Positions 1 to 10,522 of a stretch of 49,103 nt of DNA are shown piece by piece. The stretch covers positions 1 through 49,103 of the forward strand of contig CAMUYI010000011.1 of the NCBI GenBank assembly GCA_947164985.1. Reading direction: 5' to 3'. The position numbers and the translations under genes are program-made. How positions within the stretch are numbered: position 1 is the first letter of the stretch; each line of letters starts with the position of its first letter. Below the pieces are notes generated by a model. That model was not told the origin of the DNA. It saw nothing but the letters and a program-made list of their open reading frames with translations, and searched no databases. Origin of the DNA: an uncultured Bacteroidales bacterium. GTDB taxonomy: Bacteria > Bacteroidota > Bacteroidia > Bacteroidales > Paludibacteraceae.

Positions 1-2933
1 TGCACCGTCACGGTATCTTGGCGTTCCAGCCGAAGATGATCGAGGGTAAGGCTATACAGCTCCATCCGCTCGCTTGTGCCGGCTTCAACGCCGACTTCGA
101 TGGCGACCAGATGGCAGTTCACTTGCCCCTCTCCAACGAGGCGATCCTTGAGGCACAGCTCCTCATGCTCGGCTCGCATAACATCCTCGACCCGGCCAAC
201 GGTAACCCGATCACAGTGCCGTCCCAGGATATGATCCTCGGTCTCTATTATATCACCAAGGAACGCTCAGGCGCGAAGGGTGAAGGTCTCGTGTTCTACT
301 CCGAAGAGGAGGCGATCATCGCCCTCAACGAAGGACGGGCAGACATCCACGCAAAGGTCAAAGTGCGTATCAACGGTGAGCTCATCGAGACCACACCGGG
401 ACGTGTCATCGTCAACCAATACATGCCGGAGGAGATCGGTTATCAGAACGTGCTCATGAAGAAGGGCGCTGTCAAGGCTATCATCACCAATGTCATCAAG
501 ACATGCGGTGTGGCACGCGCAGCCAAGTTCCTCGACGACATCAAGGACCTCGGTTACTACCGCGCCTTCAAGGGTGGTCTGTCCTTCAACTTGAATGATA
601 TCATCATTCCGGAGGAGCGTGAAGAGTTCGTAGCCAAGGGTAACGCGACCGTTGATGAACTCTACTTCAACTACGTCAACGGTTTCATCGGTGACGATGA
701 GCGTTATCGTAAGACCGTTGATACCTGGAAAGAGATCGATGAGCAGCTGACCAAGGTTGTGATGAAGCACATGGCCGAGGCAGACGAAGGATTCAACTCG
801 GTATACATGATGATGGACTCCGGTGCCCGTGGTAATGCCGGTCAGATCAAACAGCTCGCCGGTATCCGTGGTATTATGGCCAAGCCGATGAAAGCCGGCT
901 CTACCGATACACGTACCGACATCGAGAACCCGGTTATCGCGAACTTTAAAGAGGGTATGTCCGTGCTCGAGTACTTCATCTCTACCCACGGTGCCCGTAA
1001 GGGTCTGGCAGATACCGCTCTGAAGACGGCCGATGCCGGTTACCTGACTCGTCGTCTCGTCGATGTATCGCATGATGTCATCATCAATGAGGAAGACTGT
1101 GGTACCCTCCGTGGTATCGCAGCGCGTGCGATCAAAGACCAGAACGGTCACGTTAAAGCATCCCTCACTACCCGTATCCTCGGTCGTGTATCCGTACACG
1201 ATATCCATGATAACGACGGTAACCTCATCGTCGCTTCCGGCGAAGAGATCCGTGAGAGTGCTTGCGAGGCTATCGAAGCAGCAGGTATCGAAGAGGTAGT
1301 CATCCGTTCCGTACTCACCTGCGAATCCAAGCATGGTGTTTGTGCGAAATGTTACGGACGTAACCTCGCTTCCCGTAAGATGGTGCAGAAGGGTGAAGCA
1401 GTCGGTGTCATCGCGGCGCAAGCCATCGGTGAGCCGGGTACTCAGCTGACCCTCCGTACCTTCCACGCCGGTGGTCTGGCAGGTGCTGCGGCGCAAGATA
1501 AGTACACCCTTACCCGTGACGGTATTGTCGAGATCGAAGATCTCCGTACCATCACTACCGAGGCAGGGGATACCATCATCGTCAGCCGTAAGAACACCAT
1601 GAACCTCAAGGACGAGAAGACAGGTGTCATCCTTGCTACCTTCGATATCATGTACGCATCCAAGCTCTTCATCACCCCGGGTGAGAAATACCCGAAGGGT
1701 ACTGTCGTTTGCGAATGGGATCCGTACCAGACACCGCTCATCATTGAGCAGGACGGTTTCATCAAGTATGAAGATGTCATCGAGGGCGTGACCTGTAAGA
1801 CCGAGACCGATGAGGCTACCGGTAAGAAGGAAGTGTTCATCACCGAATCCAAGGATAAGACCAAGATGCCGCAGGCTCATATCGTCGACAAAGACGGAAA
1901 TGTGCTGCGCTCTTATAACCTGCCGGTGAAAGCAAACCTCGCATCGCCGGACGGTGCAGCCGTCAAAGTGGGATCGACCCTCTTCTCTATGGCACGCGCT
2001 ACCAACAATGGCGGTGATATCACCTCCGGTCTGCCGCGTATCACGGAGCTCTTCGAGGCACGTAACCCGTCTAACCCGGCTGTCGTGGCCGAGATCGACG
2101 GTGAGATCAGCTTCGGTAAGATCAAACGTGGTAACCGTGAGCTCTTCATCACTTCCAAGCTCGGTGAGCAGAAGGCATATCTCATTCCGCTGACCAAGCA
2201 GATCTTGGTTCAGGAAGGTGACTATGTACGCGCTGGTGTAGCCCTCTCCGATGGTAGTATCACGCCGGATGACATCCTGGCTATCCAGGGTCCGACCGCC
2301 GTACAGAACTACATCGTCAATGAGGCACAGGAGGTTTACCGTATGCAGGGTGTAGAGATCAACGATAAGCACTTCGAGATCATCGTACGCCAGATGATGC
2401 GTAAGGTAGAGATCCTTGAGCCGGGCGATACACGCTTCTTGGAGGGTGATATAGTGGATAAACTCGACTTCCTCGAGGAGAACGACCGCATCTGGGGACG
2501 TAAGGTCATCACCAATGCAGGCGACTCCGAGAACCTCCGCGAGGGACAGATCGTTACCGCTCGTCGTCTCCATGATGAGAACTCGAGTCTGCGTCGCCGC
2601 GATAAGAAACTCGTACAGGCGCGTGACGCTGAGTGCGCAACCGCAAAGCAGATACTCCAGGGTATCACACGCGCGGCATTAGGAACGAAGTCGTTCATGT
2701 CCGCTGCTTCCTTCCAGGAAACCACCAAGGTGCTCAACGAAGCTGCGGTACGCGGAAAAGTGGACTACCTCGAGGGTATGAAGGAGAATGTGATCTGCGG
2801 AAACCTCATCCCTGCCGGTACCGGTATGCGTGAGTTCCTCCGCGTCTCTGTCCACAACCAAGAGGAGTACGCCGCTATCCAAGCCGCCCGCGAAGCTGCC
2901 GAAGCCGCCCTCAACGGCGACGACCAATATTGA
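1..2933 (+). CDS. rpoC: DNA-directed RNA polymerase subunit beta' (5' partial)
   Basis: Catalytic large subunit of RNA polymerase. The reading frame is already open at base 3 (codons for H-R-H-G-I-L precede the first possible start), so the N-terminal third lies outside the window and about 977 codons are present. The active-site Mg2+ motif [12 protein letters not shown] is at about bases 87-122. The trigger-loop/bridge region ([12 protein letters not shown]) follows, and the second zinc site is visible as CGT plus [11 protein letters not shown] at about 1095-1360. The C-terminal end of beta' is intact, with stop TGA at 2931-2933. Codon use is strongly biased, as expected for a highly expressed gene. 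A terminator follows 24 bases after the stop, so the downstream PUL is a separate transcription unit. Identification is secure; only the missing 5' part limits it. Confidence 0.98.
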   Translation, partial: HRHGILAFQPKMIEGKAIQLHPLACAGFNADFDGDQMAVHLPLSNEAILEAQLLMLGSHNILDPANGNPITVPSQDMILGLYYITKERSGAKGEGLVFYSEEEAIIALNEGRADIHAKVKVRINGELIETTPGRVIVNQYMPEEIGYQNVLMKKGAVKAIITNVIKTCGVARAAKFLDDIKDLGYYRAFKGGLSFNLNDIIIPEEREEFVAKGNATVDELYFNYVNGFIGDDERYRKTVDTWKEIDEQLTKVVMKHMAEADEGFNSVYMMMDSGARGNAGQIKQLAGIRGIMAKPMKAGSTDTRTDIENPVIANFKEGMSVLEYFISTHGARKGLADTALKTADAGYLTRRLVDVSHDVIINEEDCGTLRGIAARAIKDQNGHVKASLTTRILGRVSVHDIHDNDGNLIVASGEEIRESACEAIEAAGIEEVVIRSVLTCESKHGVCAKCYGRNLASRKMVQKGEAVGVIAAQAIGEPGTQLTLRTFHAGGLAGAAAQDKYTLTRDGIVEIEDLRTITTEAGDTIIVSRKNTMNLKDEKTGVILATFDIMYASKLFITPGEKYPKGTVVCEWDPYQTPLIIEQDGFIKYEDVIEGVTCKTETDEATGKKEVFITESKDKTKMPQAHIVDKDGNVLRSYNLPVKANLASPDGAAVKVGSTLFSMARATNNGGDITSGLPRITELFEARNPSNPAVVAEIDGEISFGKIKRGNRELFITSKLGEQKAYLIPLTKQILVQEGDYVRAGVALSDGSITPDDILAIQGPTAVQNYIVNEAQEVYRMQGVEINDKHFEIIVRQMMRKVEILEPGDTRFLEGDIVDKLDFLEENDRIWGRKVITNAGDSENLREGQIVTARRLHDENSSLRRRDKKLVQARDAECATAKQILQGITRAALGTKSFMSAASFQETTKVLNEAAVRGKVDYLEGMKENVICGNLIPAGTGMREFLRVSVHNQEEYAAIQAAREAAEAALNGDDQY

Positions 2934-2957
2934 TATTCATAGAATCATCAATATTTC

Positions 2958-2989
2958 AAAAAAGGGAGAGCATGCGCTCTCCTTTTTTA
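2958..2989 (+). terminator. Rho-independent terminator of rpoC
   Basis: GGAGAGC (2965-2971) pairs perfectly with GCTCTCC (2976-2982) across the loop ATGC. The stem extends through a G-T pair and an A-run/T-run, giving a long T tract at 2983-2988. It lies 24 bases after the rpoC stop. Confidence 0.93.
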
Positions 2990-3094
2990 TTTTACATTAC
3001 ATTTATAAAAAAAGAGCCCCTCTTCACTCTCCGCGCAGGTCACCATCCCCGCTGTCTACTCCTCGCCGCTTCCGGCGCCCGCTTCGTTCATTTT

Positions 3095-3145
3095 GCCGAA
3101 TAGTATTCGGCTTCATCGTGCATCTCGGTCACATTTTTGTGACCG
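3095..3145. repeat. Two palindromes in the rpoC-PUL gap
   Basis: The gene-free stretch 2990-3302 holds two inverted repeats. GCCGAATA (3095-3102) and TATTCGGC (3104-3111) form a perfect 8-bp palindrome around one base. CGGTCAC (3126-3132) and GTGACCG (3139-3145) are perfect 7-bp arms around ATTTTT, followed by a T/A-rich stretch. The second could be a weak back-up terminator. The first has operator-like geometry. Nothing else is recognisable in the gap apart from the promoter at 3260-3290. Confidence 0.5.
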
Positions 3146-3259
3146 TTTATATTATCTGTGCAAGATGAATTGCGTACAAGTTGTAAGTTTTATCGCAAGA
3201 ATACCGAACAAAACACCACGAAAACACGTAACAAAATTGCACAAAAATGCGTAATACTC

Positions 3260-3290
3260 TTGCATATATAAAAAAAAAGCAGTACCTTTG
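3260..3290 (+). promoter_or_regulatory. Bacteroidetes-type promoter of the SusR-like gene
   Basis: TTGC (3260-3263) lies 19 bases upstream of TACCTTTG (3283-3290), matching the Bacteroidetes -33/-7 pattern (TTTG/TTG ... TAnnTTTG). The expected start of transcription, roughly 3295-3298, is only 5-8 bases before the ATG at 3303, so the mRNA should be almost leaderless. Confidence 0.85.
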
Positions 3291-3302
3291 CGTCGTCATA
3301 AA

Positions 3303-4763
3303 ATGATAGATGTAACGCAAATACGGCAAATCTGTTTATATTTCATAGGATTATTTCTTATGTCCTGTGGATGGCATGGTGATGCGGATCAAGCGCTTCT
3401 CAAGGAGTTGGATCAATGTATAGAGGAGCGTGCTGTCTATTATGCGCCGCGTGAACATCAGGTAGATTCGTTGCAGGCACTGCTTGCCGAGCCGTGCTCA
3501 GCCAACGAGCGCTTCGAACTGTATGGCAGGCTGGTAGAGACCTATCGTTCTTATAACCTCGATTCGCAGCTGTATTACACGGAACAGCGTATGCTCCTTG
3601 CCCAGACTCCCTTTGAGAAACAGGTCTCGCTGCTCAATTACTCTGAGGTTTTGATGCGTAGTGGTATGTACCATGAGACACTGTTATATATGGACTCAGC
3701 TATGCAGCAACAGCCGTTGGATCCTGTCTTGGAGCCGTATTATAGCCATCTGCGCCGCACCCTATTCGGCCTCATGAAAGATTTTGCCGTCACCAATAGG
3801 GAACGACAGACTTATCACGAGATCACACAGCAGTACCGAGAGGAGATGATGGCGGTGCATCCTGCCGGTTCGTTCTTGCACGAACTGGTACGCGCAGATT
3901 ACCTATATGAGGAGCAGTTATACGATAGTGCTCTGCAGGTGTTAGAAACCTATGAACAAGCCAACCGCGTGGAAGGGCAATACGAGGAACCGGTCTTTGC
4001 GTTCACTCGTGCGCAGATTTATCGGGCTATAGGCAATCGAGACCAAGCGCGGCATTATTTGGCTATTTCTGCTATAGCGGATTTACGTAACTCCATTCGT
4101 GAGTACATCGCATTGCGTGAGTTAGCGGTATTATTGTACGAAGAAGGAGATGTTTCGCGCGCGTATAATTATATGGTATGTGCTGCCCAAGATGCTATGG
4201 CGGGAAGTGAACGCGTGCGATCTATCGAGACCAGTACCGCCTATTCGGTGGTGCATGAGGCCTATATGCAGCAGGTTCGTCGTCGGCAGTACTGGATGAT
4301 GGCTATGATTGCCAGTGTGCTCGTCCTATTAGGTTTGCTCACCTCTTTCCTTCTCTACATCAATCGCAAACGTCGTCAATTGACGCACCTCAATGAACGC
4401 TTGGCGCAAAGTAATGAGGATCTTCGTAGAAGTAACCACATCAAATCGGTTTACGTTAGACGGTTTATGAAGATAACGACTATCGAAGATTTTGACGATG
4501 CTTTTTTGGAGTTGTTCCCGGATTTTGTGGCGCAAGTTAAAGCGTTGCTGGTGCCGGAAGCTGAATTGCGTATCAAACCCAAAGAGCGTTTGAATACCGA
4601 TTTTCGCGTGTTGGCACTCATCTATTTGGGTATTACCGATAGTAAACAAATTGCAGAGATTCTGCGTTATTCGCTTCCTACTATTTATAATAGCCGCACG
4701 CACATGCGCAACCTCGCCAAGGAAGATAGAGAGCATTTTGAAGAAAAAGTAGCTGCTTTATAG
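3303..4763 (+). CDS. SusR/DUF6377-type membrane regulator of the PUL
   Basis: Predicted one-protein sensor/regulator of 486 aa. The N-terminus is a lipoprotein-like export signal ending in LMSC. A helical, TPR-like region follows, opening with the family-typical pattern LLKELDQCIEERAVY...VDSLQ. A membrane segment lies at about residues 329-351, then a coiled-coil linker. The C-terminal helix-turn-helix is at about 432-473 (LGITDSKQIAEILRYSLPTI). This order matches the Bacteroidetes DUF6377 family, to which I believe SusR-type regulators of alpha-glucan loci belong. An in-frame TTG at 3288 lies inside the -7 box, so ATG 3303 is chosen. The gene sits directly upstream of susC and probably activates it. 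The ligand is unknown; the enzymes suggest an isomaltose-type oligosaccharide. Confidence 0.85.
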   Translation: MIDVTQIRQICLYFIGLFLMSCGWHGDADQALLKELDQCIEERAVYYAPREHQVDSLQALLAEPCSANERFELYGRLVETYRSYNLDSQLYYTEQRMLLAQTPFEKQVSLLNYSEVLMRSGMYHETLLYMDSAMQQQPLDPVLEPYYSHLRRTLFGLMKDFAVTNRERQTYHEITQQYREEMMAVHPAGSFLHELVRADYLYEEQLYDSALQVLETYEQANRVEGQYEEPVFAFTRAQIYRAIGNRDQARHYLAISAIADLRNSIREYIALRELAVLLYEEGDVSRAYNYMVCAAQDAMAGSERVRSIETSTAYSVVHEAYMQQVRRRQYWMMAMIASVLVLLGLLTSFLLYINRKRRQLTHLNERLAQSNEDLRRSNHIKSVYVRRFMKITTIEDFDDAFLELFPDFVAQVKALLVPEAELRIKPKERLNTDFRVLALIYLGITDSKQIAEILRYSLPTIYNSRTHMRNLAKEDREHFEEKVAAL

Positions 4764-4770
4764 GCTGATA

Positions 4771-4866
4771 ATTACTACTTTTCTTGCGCAAGTAAAATTG
4801 AGCTATATCGCTGTAAATAAGCGGTATGGCTTTTCTTATATCCCAAAATCACTACTTTTTTGGGAT
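4771..4866. promoter_or_regulatory. Candidate regulator-binding region upstream of susC
   Basis: ATTACTACTTTT (4771-4782) recurs with one change as ATCACTACTTTT (4848-4859), 77 bp apart, about seven helical turns. CTTGCGCAAG (4783-4792) is a perfect 10-bp palindrome abutting the first copy. ATCCCAAAA (4840-4848) and TTTTGGGAT (4858-4866) are perfect 9-bp arms overlapping the second copy and ending 6 bp before the -33 box. The arrangement fits operator sites for the neighbouring regulator. The 4840-4866 hairpin could alternatively terminate the regulator transcript. Confidence 0.5.
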
Positions 4867-4872
4867 CGTTTA

Positions 4873-4903
4873 TTGCGTATGTGTGGGAAAAAATGTAATT
4901 TTG
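4873..4903 (+). promoter_or_regulatory. Promoter of the susCDE-GH66-GH97 operon
   Basis: TTGC (4873-4876) and TAATTTTG (4896-4903) are separated by exactly 19 bases, the same geometry as at 3260-3290. The expected leader to the ATG at 4936 is about 27 bases. Confidence 0.85.
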
Positions 4904-4935
4904 CACCGCAAAACGAACTTAACATTAATCTGCCT

Positions 4936-7905
4936 ATGAATAAACGATTTTTATTTTTCGCGATTCTTCTGTTTCAGTTGATAGCACTTCCTCTTGCAGC
5001 GCAAGTGAATGGCGTAATCGTGGATGAATCCGGTGAACCCGTCATTGGTGCCAGCATTCTGGAAAAAGGAACCACAAATGGTGCTATCACGGATTTTGAC
5101 GGTAACTTCACGTTGCAGGTAGCCGAAGGTGCTATGCTCGAAATCAGTTATGTAGGCTATGCTTCGCAGACCCTTCCGGCTGCTGCCAACATGAATGTGG
5201 TACTCAAAGAGGACACTGAAGTGCTCGGAGAAGTAGTCGTAGTTGGTTATGGTGTGCAGAAGAAGAGTGACCTCACCGGATCTATCGCTCAAGTGAATGA
5301 CAAGGACCTGCAAAAAATGCCGGCACCTTCTATTGGTGCGGCGCTCGAAGGACGTGCAGCGGGTCTGCAAGTAACGGGTTCAGGTGCGCCGGGTAGTAAT
5401 GTCAGTCTTAATATCCGCGGTGTGGGTTCTATCAACAATTCTCAACCGCTGATAGTCATCGACGGTGTACCTACCGATGTACCGCTGAATATGATCAATA
5501 TGGACGACGTTGCCAGCATCGATGTGCTCAAAGATGCGTCCGCTACAGCCATTTATGGCTCGCGTGGAGCGTATGGTGTCGTCATCATCACTACCAAGAA
5601 AGGCGAGAACGAGAAGGGGCATATCAGCCTCAAGGGATCGTTCGGTTTTGACCAGATTCAGCGTACCTTGCCGCTATTGAATGCCAGCCAGTTTGCTTCA
5701 TTGCATAACGAGATGATGGCGGCTGCAGGGCAACCCCAATACACGGCTTTTGCAGACCCCACCGCATTGGGAGTCGGAACCGATTGGATGAGCCAATTGT
5801 GGCAGTTTGCACCGACGCAGAACTATAGTCTCAGCTATTCAGGAGGTACGCAGAAGTCCAATTTCTACGTGTCCGGTGCGTACTTTGACCAAAAAGGTAT
5901 TATCAAGACTACAGACTACAAACGTATCACGCTGCAGTTCAACCACGATACGCAACTCTTCAACTGGTTGCGATTTGGTCATAAACTTAGTCTCAATCAC
6001 GACATCAAGTCCTCAGGAGAATACAACATCCAGAATACCATGCGCGCGTTACCTACGCAGGCAATCAAAAATGAGGATGGTACGTGGGCAGGTCCTACCG
6101 GACTGGCCATGTATGTAGGTGACATCACCAACCCGATTGGCAAGATGATGGAGAACAGCAGTGTCACCAAAGGTTACAACCTGCTTGGTAACATCTACGC
6201 GGAGATTAAGCCTTTGGACTGGCTCATTTTCAAGACCACTTTTGGTATGCAAGTCATGTATTGGGACACTGAAGGATGGTCTCCTGCCTATGATTGGAAA
6301 CCTATTGCACAACCGGAAAGTCAAGTCAGCCATTCGTTCGACAAGAGCATCACGTGGCTTTGGGATAACACACTCTCTTTCGTCAAGACTTTTAAGCAGA
6401 AACACTCCTTCACCGCCATGATCGGTTCGTCCATGCAGGCGAATAACTACGAGTACATGGCAGGTGCTGTACAGGGTTTCATCTCCGAGGAGGCTAAACA
6501 ACTCAGTAACGGTCTGCTCGAACCGACTTTGAGCGGCAACAAGTCCGATTGGGCGCTGCTCTCTTTCATGAGCCGTGTCACCTATGGCTACGATAACCGC
6601 TATTTGATTACGGCCACCTTCCGCGCCGACGGTTCGAGCCGTTTCGCGAAGAAGAACCGTTGGGGGTACTTCCCCTCCGTGGCAGTCGCATGGCGTATGA
6701 GTGAGGAGCATTGGTTTGAGAAGACCTTCTGGCTCACGGACATCAAACTGCGTGCCGGTTACGGTCTGACAGGTAACCAGGCGTCAGTCGGTAACTACGC
6801 ATACGCATCGCAGTTACAAACCGTCCAGTACGTCTTCGGAGGCGCGCAGGTCGCCGGTCTTGCTCCGTGGGTACTGCCTAACCCCAATGTCCGTTGGGAA
6901 ACCGTAGAGCAATACAATGTCGGTTTAGACTTGGCGCTCTTCGACCAGCGTCTGCATGCTACTATCGATGGCTACATCAAGAACACCAACGACATGCTCG
7001 TGCCGATGTCTGTACCTATCAGTAGCGGTTATTCAGACGAAGCTGTACCGAGCATCAATGCAGGTCGTATGCGGAACATGGGTATTGAGGTGAGTCTCAA
7101 CAGCATGAACATTAAGAAAACCAATTTTACATGGACTACCACCGTCAATCTTGCGTATAACCACAACCGCATTCTCTCGCTCAACGATGATGTGCCGATG
7201 TATTTCGATTGTAACATCCATGCGGTGGGTTACCCCGTGGCAGCTTTCTATGGGTACGTGACGGATGGCATCTTCCAGTCGCAGGAAGAGATAGACAACC
7301 ATGCTATTCAGACCGTTGGTAGTGATCCTTACACCTCTACTCAACCCGGTGACATCCGTTTCAAAGACCTCAATAACGACGGCGTCATCAATGAAGATGA
7401 CCGCACCATCTTAGGTACTCCGACGCCATCATGGACGTTTTCGATGAATAACCGTTTTGAGTTCTACGGCGTGGATGTGGAGATTTATCTCCAGGGTGCC
7501 GCAGGTAATAAGATCTATAATGGCAACCGTGCCACACTCGAAGCTATGTCGGTGGCGCAGAACCAGATGACGACGGTGCTCGACCGTTGGCGTCCGGACT
7601 ACACCACGGGCACCATGCCGCGTGCGGTCTTCTCGGATCCGAATATGAACAACCGAACCAGTGATCGCTTCCTGGAAGATGGTGATTACCTCCGTCTCAA
7701 GAGCATCACCGTCGGTTACACTCTGCCCAAACACCTGACCAAGAAAGCGCTCATGGAGGAGGTACGTTTCTCCGTATCGGGACAGAACCTGTACACGCTC
7801 ACACGTTACACCGGTCTCGATCCGGAAGTGGGCGGCTCCGGTATTGACAGCAATGTCTATCCGCTGACTCGTAACTTCACCTTTGGTTTGAATATAACAT
7901 TCTAA
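4936..7905 (+). CDS. susC: SusC/RagA-family TonB-linked outer membrane transporter
   Basis: Outer-membrane, TonB-dependent importer of oligosaccharides; 989 aa. Signal peptide 1-22 (MNKRFLFFAILLFQ, cleavage after AA before Q). CarboxypepD_reg-like domain at about 24-90 (GVIVDESGEPVIGASILEKG). TonB-box-like GEVVVVGYGVQ at about 98-108. Plug domain from about 110, with LNIRGVGSINNSQPLIVIDG. The 22-strand barrel fills the rest and ends in FTFGLNITF with a terminal aromatic residue. An upstream in-frame start at 4798 was not used because it lies before the promoter and would remove the signal peptide. The stop overlaps the SusD start (TAATG). Paired with SusD, it is expected to import alpha-gluco-oligosaccharides released by the GH66 enzyme. 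Confidence 0.96.
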   Translation: MNKRFLFFAILLFQLIALPLAAQVNGVIVDESGEPVIGASILEKGTTNGAITDFDGNFTLQVAEGAMLEISYVGYASQTLPAAANMNVVLKEDTEVLGEVVVVGYGVQKKSDLTGSIAQVNDKDLQKMPAPSIGAALEGRAAGLQVTGSGAPGSNVSLNIRGVGSINNSQPLIVIDGVPTDVPLNMINMDDVASIDVLKDASATAIYGSRGAYGVVIITTKKGENEKGHISLKGSFGFDQIQRTLPLLNASQFASLHNEMMAAAGQPQYTAFADPTALGVGTDWMSQLWQFAPTQNYSLSYSGGTQKSNFYVSGAYFDQKGIIKTTDYKRITLQFNHDTQLFNWLRFGHKLSLNHDIKSSGEYNIQNTMRALPTQAIKNEDGTWAGPTGLAMYVGDITNPIGKMMENSSVTKGYNLLGNIYAEIKPLDWLIFKTTFGMQVMYWDTEGWSPAYDWKPIAQPESQVSHSFDKSITWLWDNTLSFVKTFKQKHSFTAMIGSSMQANNYEYMAGAVQGFISEEAKQLSNGLLEPTLSGNKSDWALLSFMSRVTYGYDNRYLITATFRADGSSRFAKKNRWGYFPSVAVAWRMSEEHWFEKTFWLTDIKLRAGYGLTGNQASVGNYAYASQLQTVQYVFGGAQVAGLAPWVLPNPNVRWETVEQYNVGLDLALFDQRLHATIDGYIKNTNDMLVPMSVPISSGYSDEAVPSINAGRMRNMGIEVSLNSMNIKKTNFTWTTTVNLAYNHNRILSLNDDVPMYFDCNIHAVGYPVAAFYGYVTDGIFQSQEEIDNHAIQTVGSDPYTSTQPGDIRFKDLNNDGVINEDDRTILGTPTPSWTFSMNNRFEFYGVDVEIYLQGAAGNKIYNGNRATLEAMSVAQNQMTTVLDRWRPDYTTGTMPRAVFSDPNMNNRTSDRFLEDGDYLRLKSITVGYTLPKHLTKKALMEEVRFSVSGQNLYTLTRYTGLDPEVGGSGIDSNVYPLTRNFTFGLNITF

Positions 7906-9392
7906 TGACTATGAAACGATTAATTGTATATATAGGATTAGCCTTAGTATTCACGGCTTGTAATTTCTTAGACAGACAGCCGTGGGACTCTGTGGATACC
8001 ACCAACGGTTTCCAGACCGAGGCGGATGCCATCGCAGCTGTCAATGCCTGCTATCAACCCCTCCAGTGGCCGAAGTTGTACAACATGCGTATATGGACGC
8101 TCGACATCATTGCCGGTGAGAGTGTTGTCGGTGCCGGTGGTGGTACAGACGGACTCGAGACCGTCGAGATGGCGAACTTCATCGCGACCTCTGATAACTT
8201 TGCCGCATTGGACCTATGGCGTGGACCGTCACCCGGTATTCTTCGCTGTAATTTCGTGCTGGCCAACGTGCCACAGATGGATATTAACAAGGAATTGCAA
8301 GCCCGTTTGCTCGGTGAAGCGCATTTCCTGCGCGCGCATTACTATTTTATATTAGTGCGTCTGTTCGGTGGTGTACCGATGCCTACTGAGCCTCTCTCGG
8401 CGGACAGCGAGTTGAAGATGCCGCGCGCCTCGGTGGACGAGATCTATACGCTCATCAAAGAGGACCTCAATCAGGCGATTGCCCTCTTGCCGACACGTAG
8501 TAAGTACGGCAGCAAGGACATCGGTCGTGCAACCAAAGAGGCGGCGATGGCGGAACTGGCCCGCGTTTATCTGACCTATCAACCCGGTCCTGCCGGATAT
8601 AACGAGGTTGTACGCCTCTGCAGTGAGATAGGAGACATGGGCTACCAACTCGCTACCAACTATGCGGACAACTACAACCCTGCCAAGCAGAACGGTGTGG
8701 AGTCGATCTTTGAAGTGCAATACTACGGCAAGACCAATAAGGACTTCTGGTCGAACGAGAACCAAGCCTCATGGATCAGTACCTACCAAGGTCCGCGTAA
8801 CTCCGGTATGGCTGCCGGTTGCTACGGTTGGAACCAGCCCACCGCGGAGTTCGTCTCCCAATACGAACCCGGTGACAAACGCAAAGACCTGACCATCTTC
8901 TATACCGGATGCCCGACCTTCGACGGCTATACCTACAGTGGCACATGGTCCATTACCGGCTATAACGTCCGTAAGTTCCTGCTCACCAAAGCACAATCGC
9001 CGGACTATAACACCTCCAATCAAAACTGGATAGTGACCCGCTATGCCGATGTACTGCTTATGAAAGCGGAAGCGCTCAACGAGTTGGGGCGTACCACCGA
9101 AGCCGAAGAACCGCTCTATCAAGTGCGTAAGCGTGCCGGACTGACCAGCCGTGCACAAGTGGAAGGACTTTCGCAGCAACAAATGCGGGAGAAAATCATC
9201 CACGAGCGTCGTGTCGAATTGGCCTTTGAAGGACACCGTTGGTTCGACATGCTTCGTTACCCGGATAACTACGCACTTACTTTCTTGCACTCCATCGGAA
9301 AGACTTCAGCTACTACCAAGCACCTGCTCTTCCCGATTCCCATGCAGGAACGCGAAGCGAATGAATTATTAACGCAAAACCCAGGTTGGTAA
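7905..9392 (+). CDS. susD: SusD/RagB-family glycan-binding surface lipoprotein
   Basis: Surface lipoprotein that caps the SusC pore and captures glycans; 495 aa. The first ATG overlaps the susC stop by one base. A second ATG at 7911 (MKRLIVYIG) gives a more typical signal peptide, and I cannot decide between them. Lipobox VFTAC, then NFLDRQPWD. Family hallmarks include LLGEAHFLRAHYYFILVRLF (the SusD helical TPR-like region), RASVDEIYTLIKEDLNQAI, and the C-terminal RYADVLLMKAEALNELG and HERRVELAFEGHRWFDMLRY. Length is normal for the family. It lies in the same operon as susC and the SusE-like gene. Confidence 0.96.
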   Translation: MTMKRLIVYIGLALVFTACNFLDRQPWDSVDTTNGFQTEADAIAAVNACYQPLQWPKLYNMRIWTLDIIAGESVVGAGGGTDGLETVEMANFIATSDNFAALDLWRGPSPGILRCNFVLANVPQMDINKELQARLLGEAHFLRAHYYFILVRLFGGVPMPTEPLSADSELKMPRASVDEIYTLIKEDLNQAIALLPTRSKYGSKDIGRATKEAAMAELARVYLTYQPGPAGYNEVVRLCSEIGDMGYQLATNYADNYNPAKQNGVESIFEVQYYGKTNKDFWSNENQASWISTYQGPRNSGMAAGCYGWNQPTAEFVSQYEPGDKRKDLTIFYTGCPTFDGYTYSGTWSITGYNVRKFLLTKAQSPDYNTSNQNWIVTRYADVLLMKAEALNELGRTTEAEEPLYQVRKRAGLTSRAQVEGLSQQQMREKIIHERRVELAFEGHRWFDMLRYPDNYALTFLHSIGKTSATTKHLLFPIPMQEREANELLTQNPGW

Positions 9393-9395
9393 AAT

Positions 9396-10522
9396 ATGAA
9401 AGATTTGAGATCTAAGATTTTAGATTTGAGATTTTTTATTCTCATCTCTATTCTCGGCTTTTTCGCTTCCTGCGAGAAACCGGTTGAACCCACTCCGGAT
9501 AAACCGCTGTCGCTGACGCTGTCTGCCGACTCCGTTCTGTGTCTGCCCATCTACAAAGATCTGCCTGCCCTTGATTTGGCATGGACAGCCGGCTCTAATC
9601 ACGGCACCGGCTCTGCCATCGCTTATACTATCGAGATGGACACCGTTGGAGCGAATTTCGCAGGCGGACTGAAATGGGAGATTGGGCGTACTGCTGATCG
9701 AACGTTGGTCTTCAGTCATAAGCAGTTAGCGGACACGCTCTCACTTACCTATCCGGATATACCCGAAGGACAATACACGCGCTTCGAATGGCGTGTCAAG
9801 GCAGTCGTGCTGCAAACAAAAGAAGAACAAGTTTCGCAACCGGTGGTTGTTTCAATCGCATGGCGGGCGGCTATGCTCACTGACCTCTATCTTGTCGGGG
9901 ACGCTACACCTAACGGATGGGACCTCAGCCGCGCCACACCGATGATCATGGATATGAGCAATTTCTCCGTCTTCTCCTGGACCGGACAGTTGCATAAAGG
10001 CGAATTCAAGATGCTGACCTCTACCGAAGACTGGTTGCCGTGCTATGTGCGCGACTCGACGGATGATGGCAAGATGGTCTATCGTCCAACCGAAGAGACC
10101 TATCCGGATATAAAATGGAATAGTACCAAGACCGGTAATTATCGCATCGAAGTGAACGTCGAAGCGCTGACTATCGACATCGAATACCTCGGCGGCGAAG
10201 CATATAGCCATGTCTATATGATCGGTGACGCTACGCCGGGCGGATGGAGCTGGGATAACATCACCGAACTAAACCATCCCGAATCGAATATCTTCACCTA
10301 TCAAGGAACACTCAGTGCAGGTGAACTGAAGTTCCCTACCGAACTGAAGTCCGACTGGTCGGGCGAGATGCTCTATGCGCCGGTAGCTGACTGCGCTCCT
10401 TCGGCGAGCGGCACGTTCGAGGCACGCATCGGTGGCCCCGATAACAAATGGCGCATCTCCAATCCGGGTGAGTACCAGATACGAATCAACTTTAATGACA
10501 CAACCATATCATTCGTAAAACT

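Noticed and set aside
267..2573. 768-codon open frame on the minus strand inside rpoC
   Set aside because: It is an antisense shadow of rpoC caused by strong codon bias; no start context, no recognisable domain, and the + frame is certain.
2830..3168. 112-codon + strand frame over the rpoC end and terminator
   Set aside because: It runs in another frame through the rpoC terminator, and its composition is not protein-like.
4798..4935. Upstream in-frame start for SusC
   Set aside because: It lies before the promoter at 4873-4903 and would bury the signal peptide that begins at 4936.
9401..9435. Heptamer arrays as CRISPR repeats or phase-variable promoters
   Set aside because: Units are 7 bp, adjacent and inside coding frames. 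A change of one unit would shift the frame, so phase variation is conceivable, but the units differ and long pure tracts are absent.
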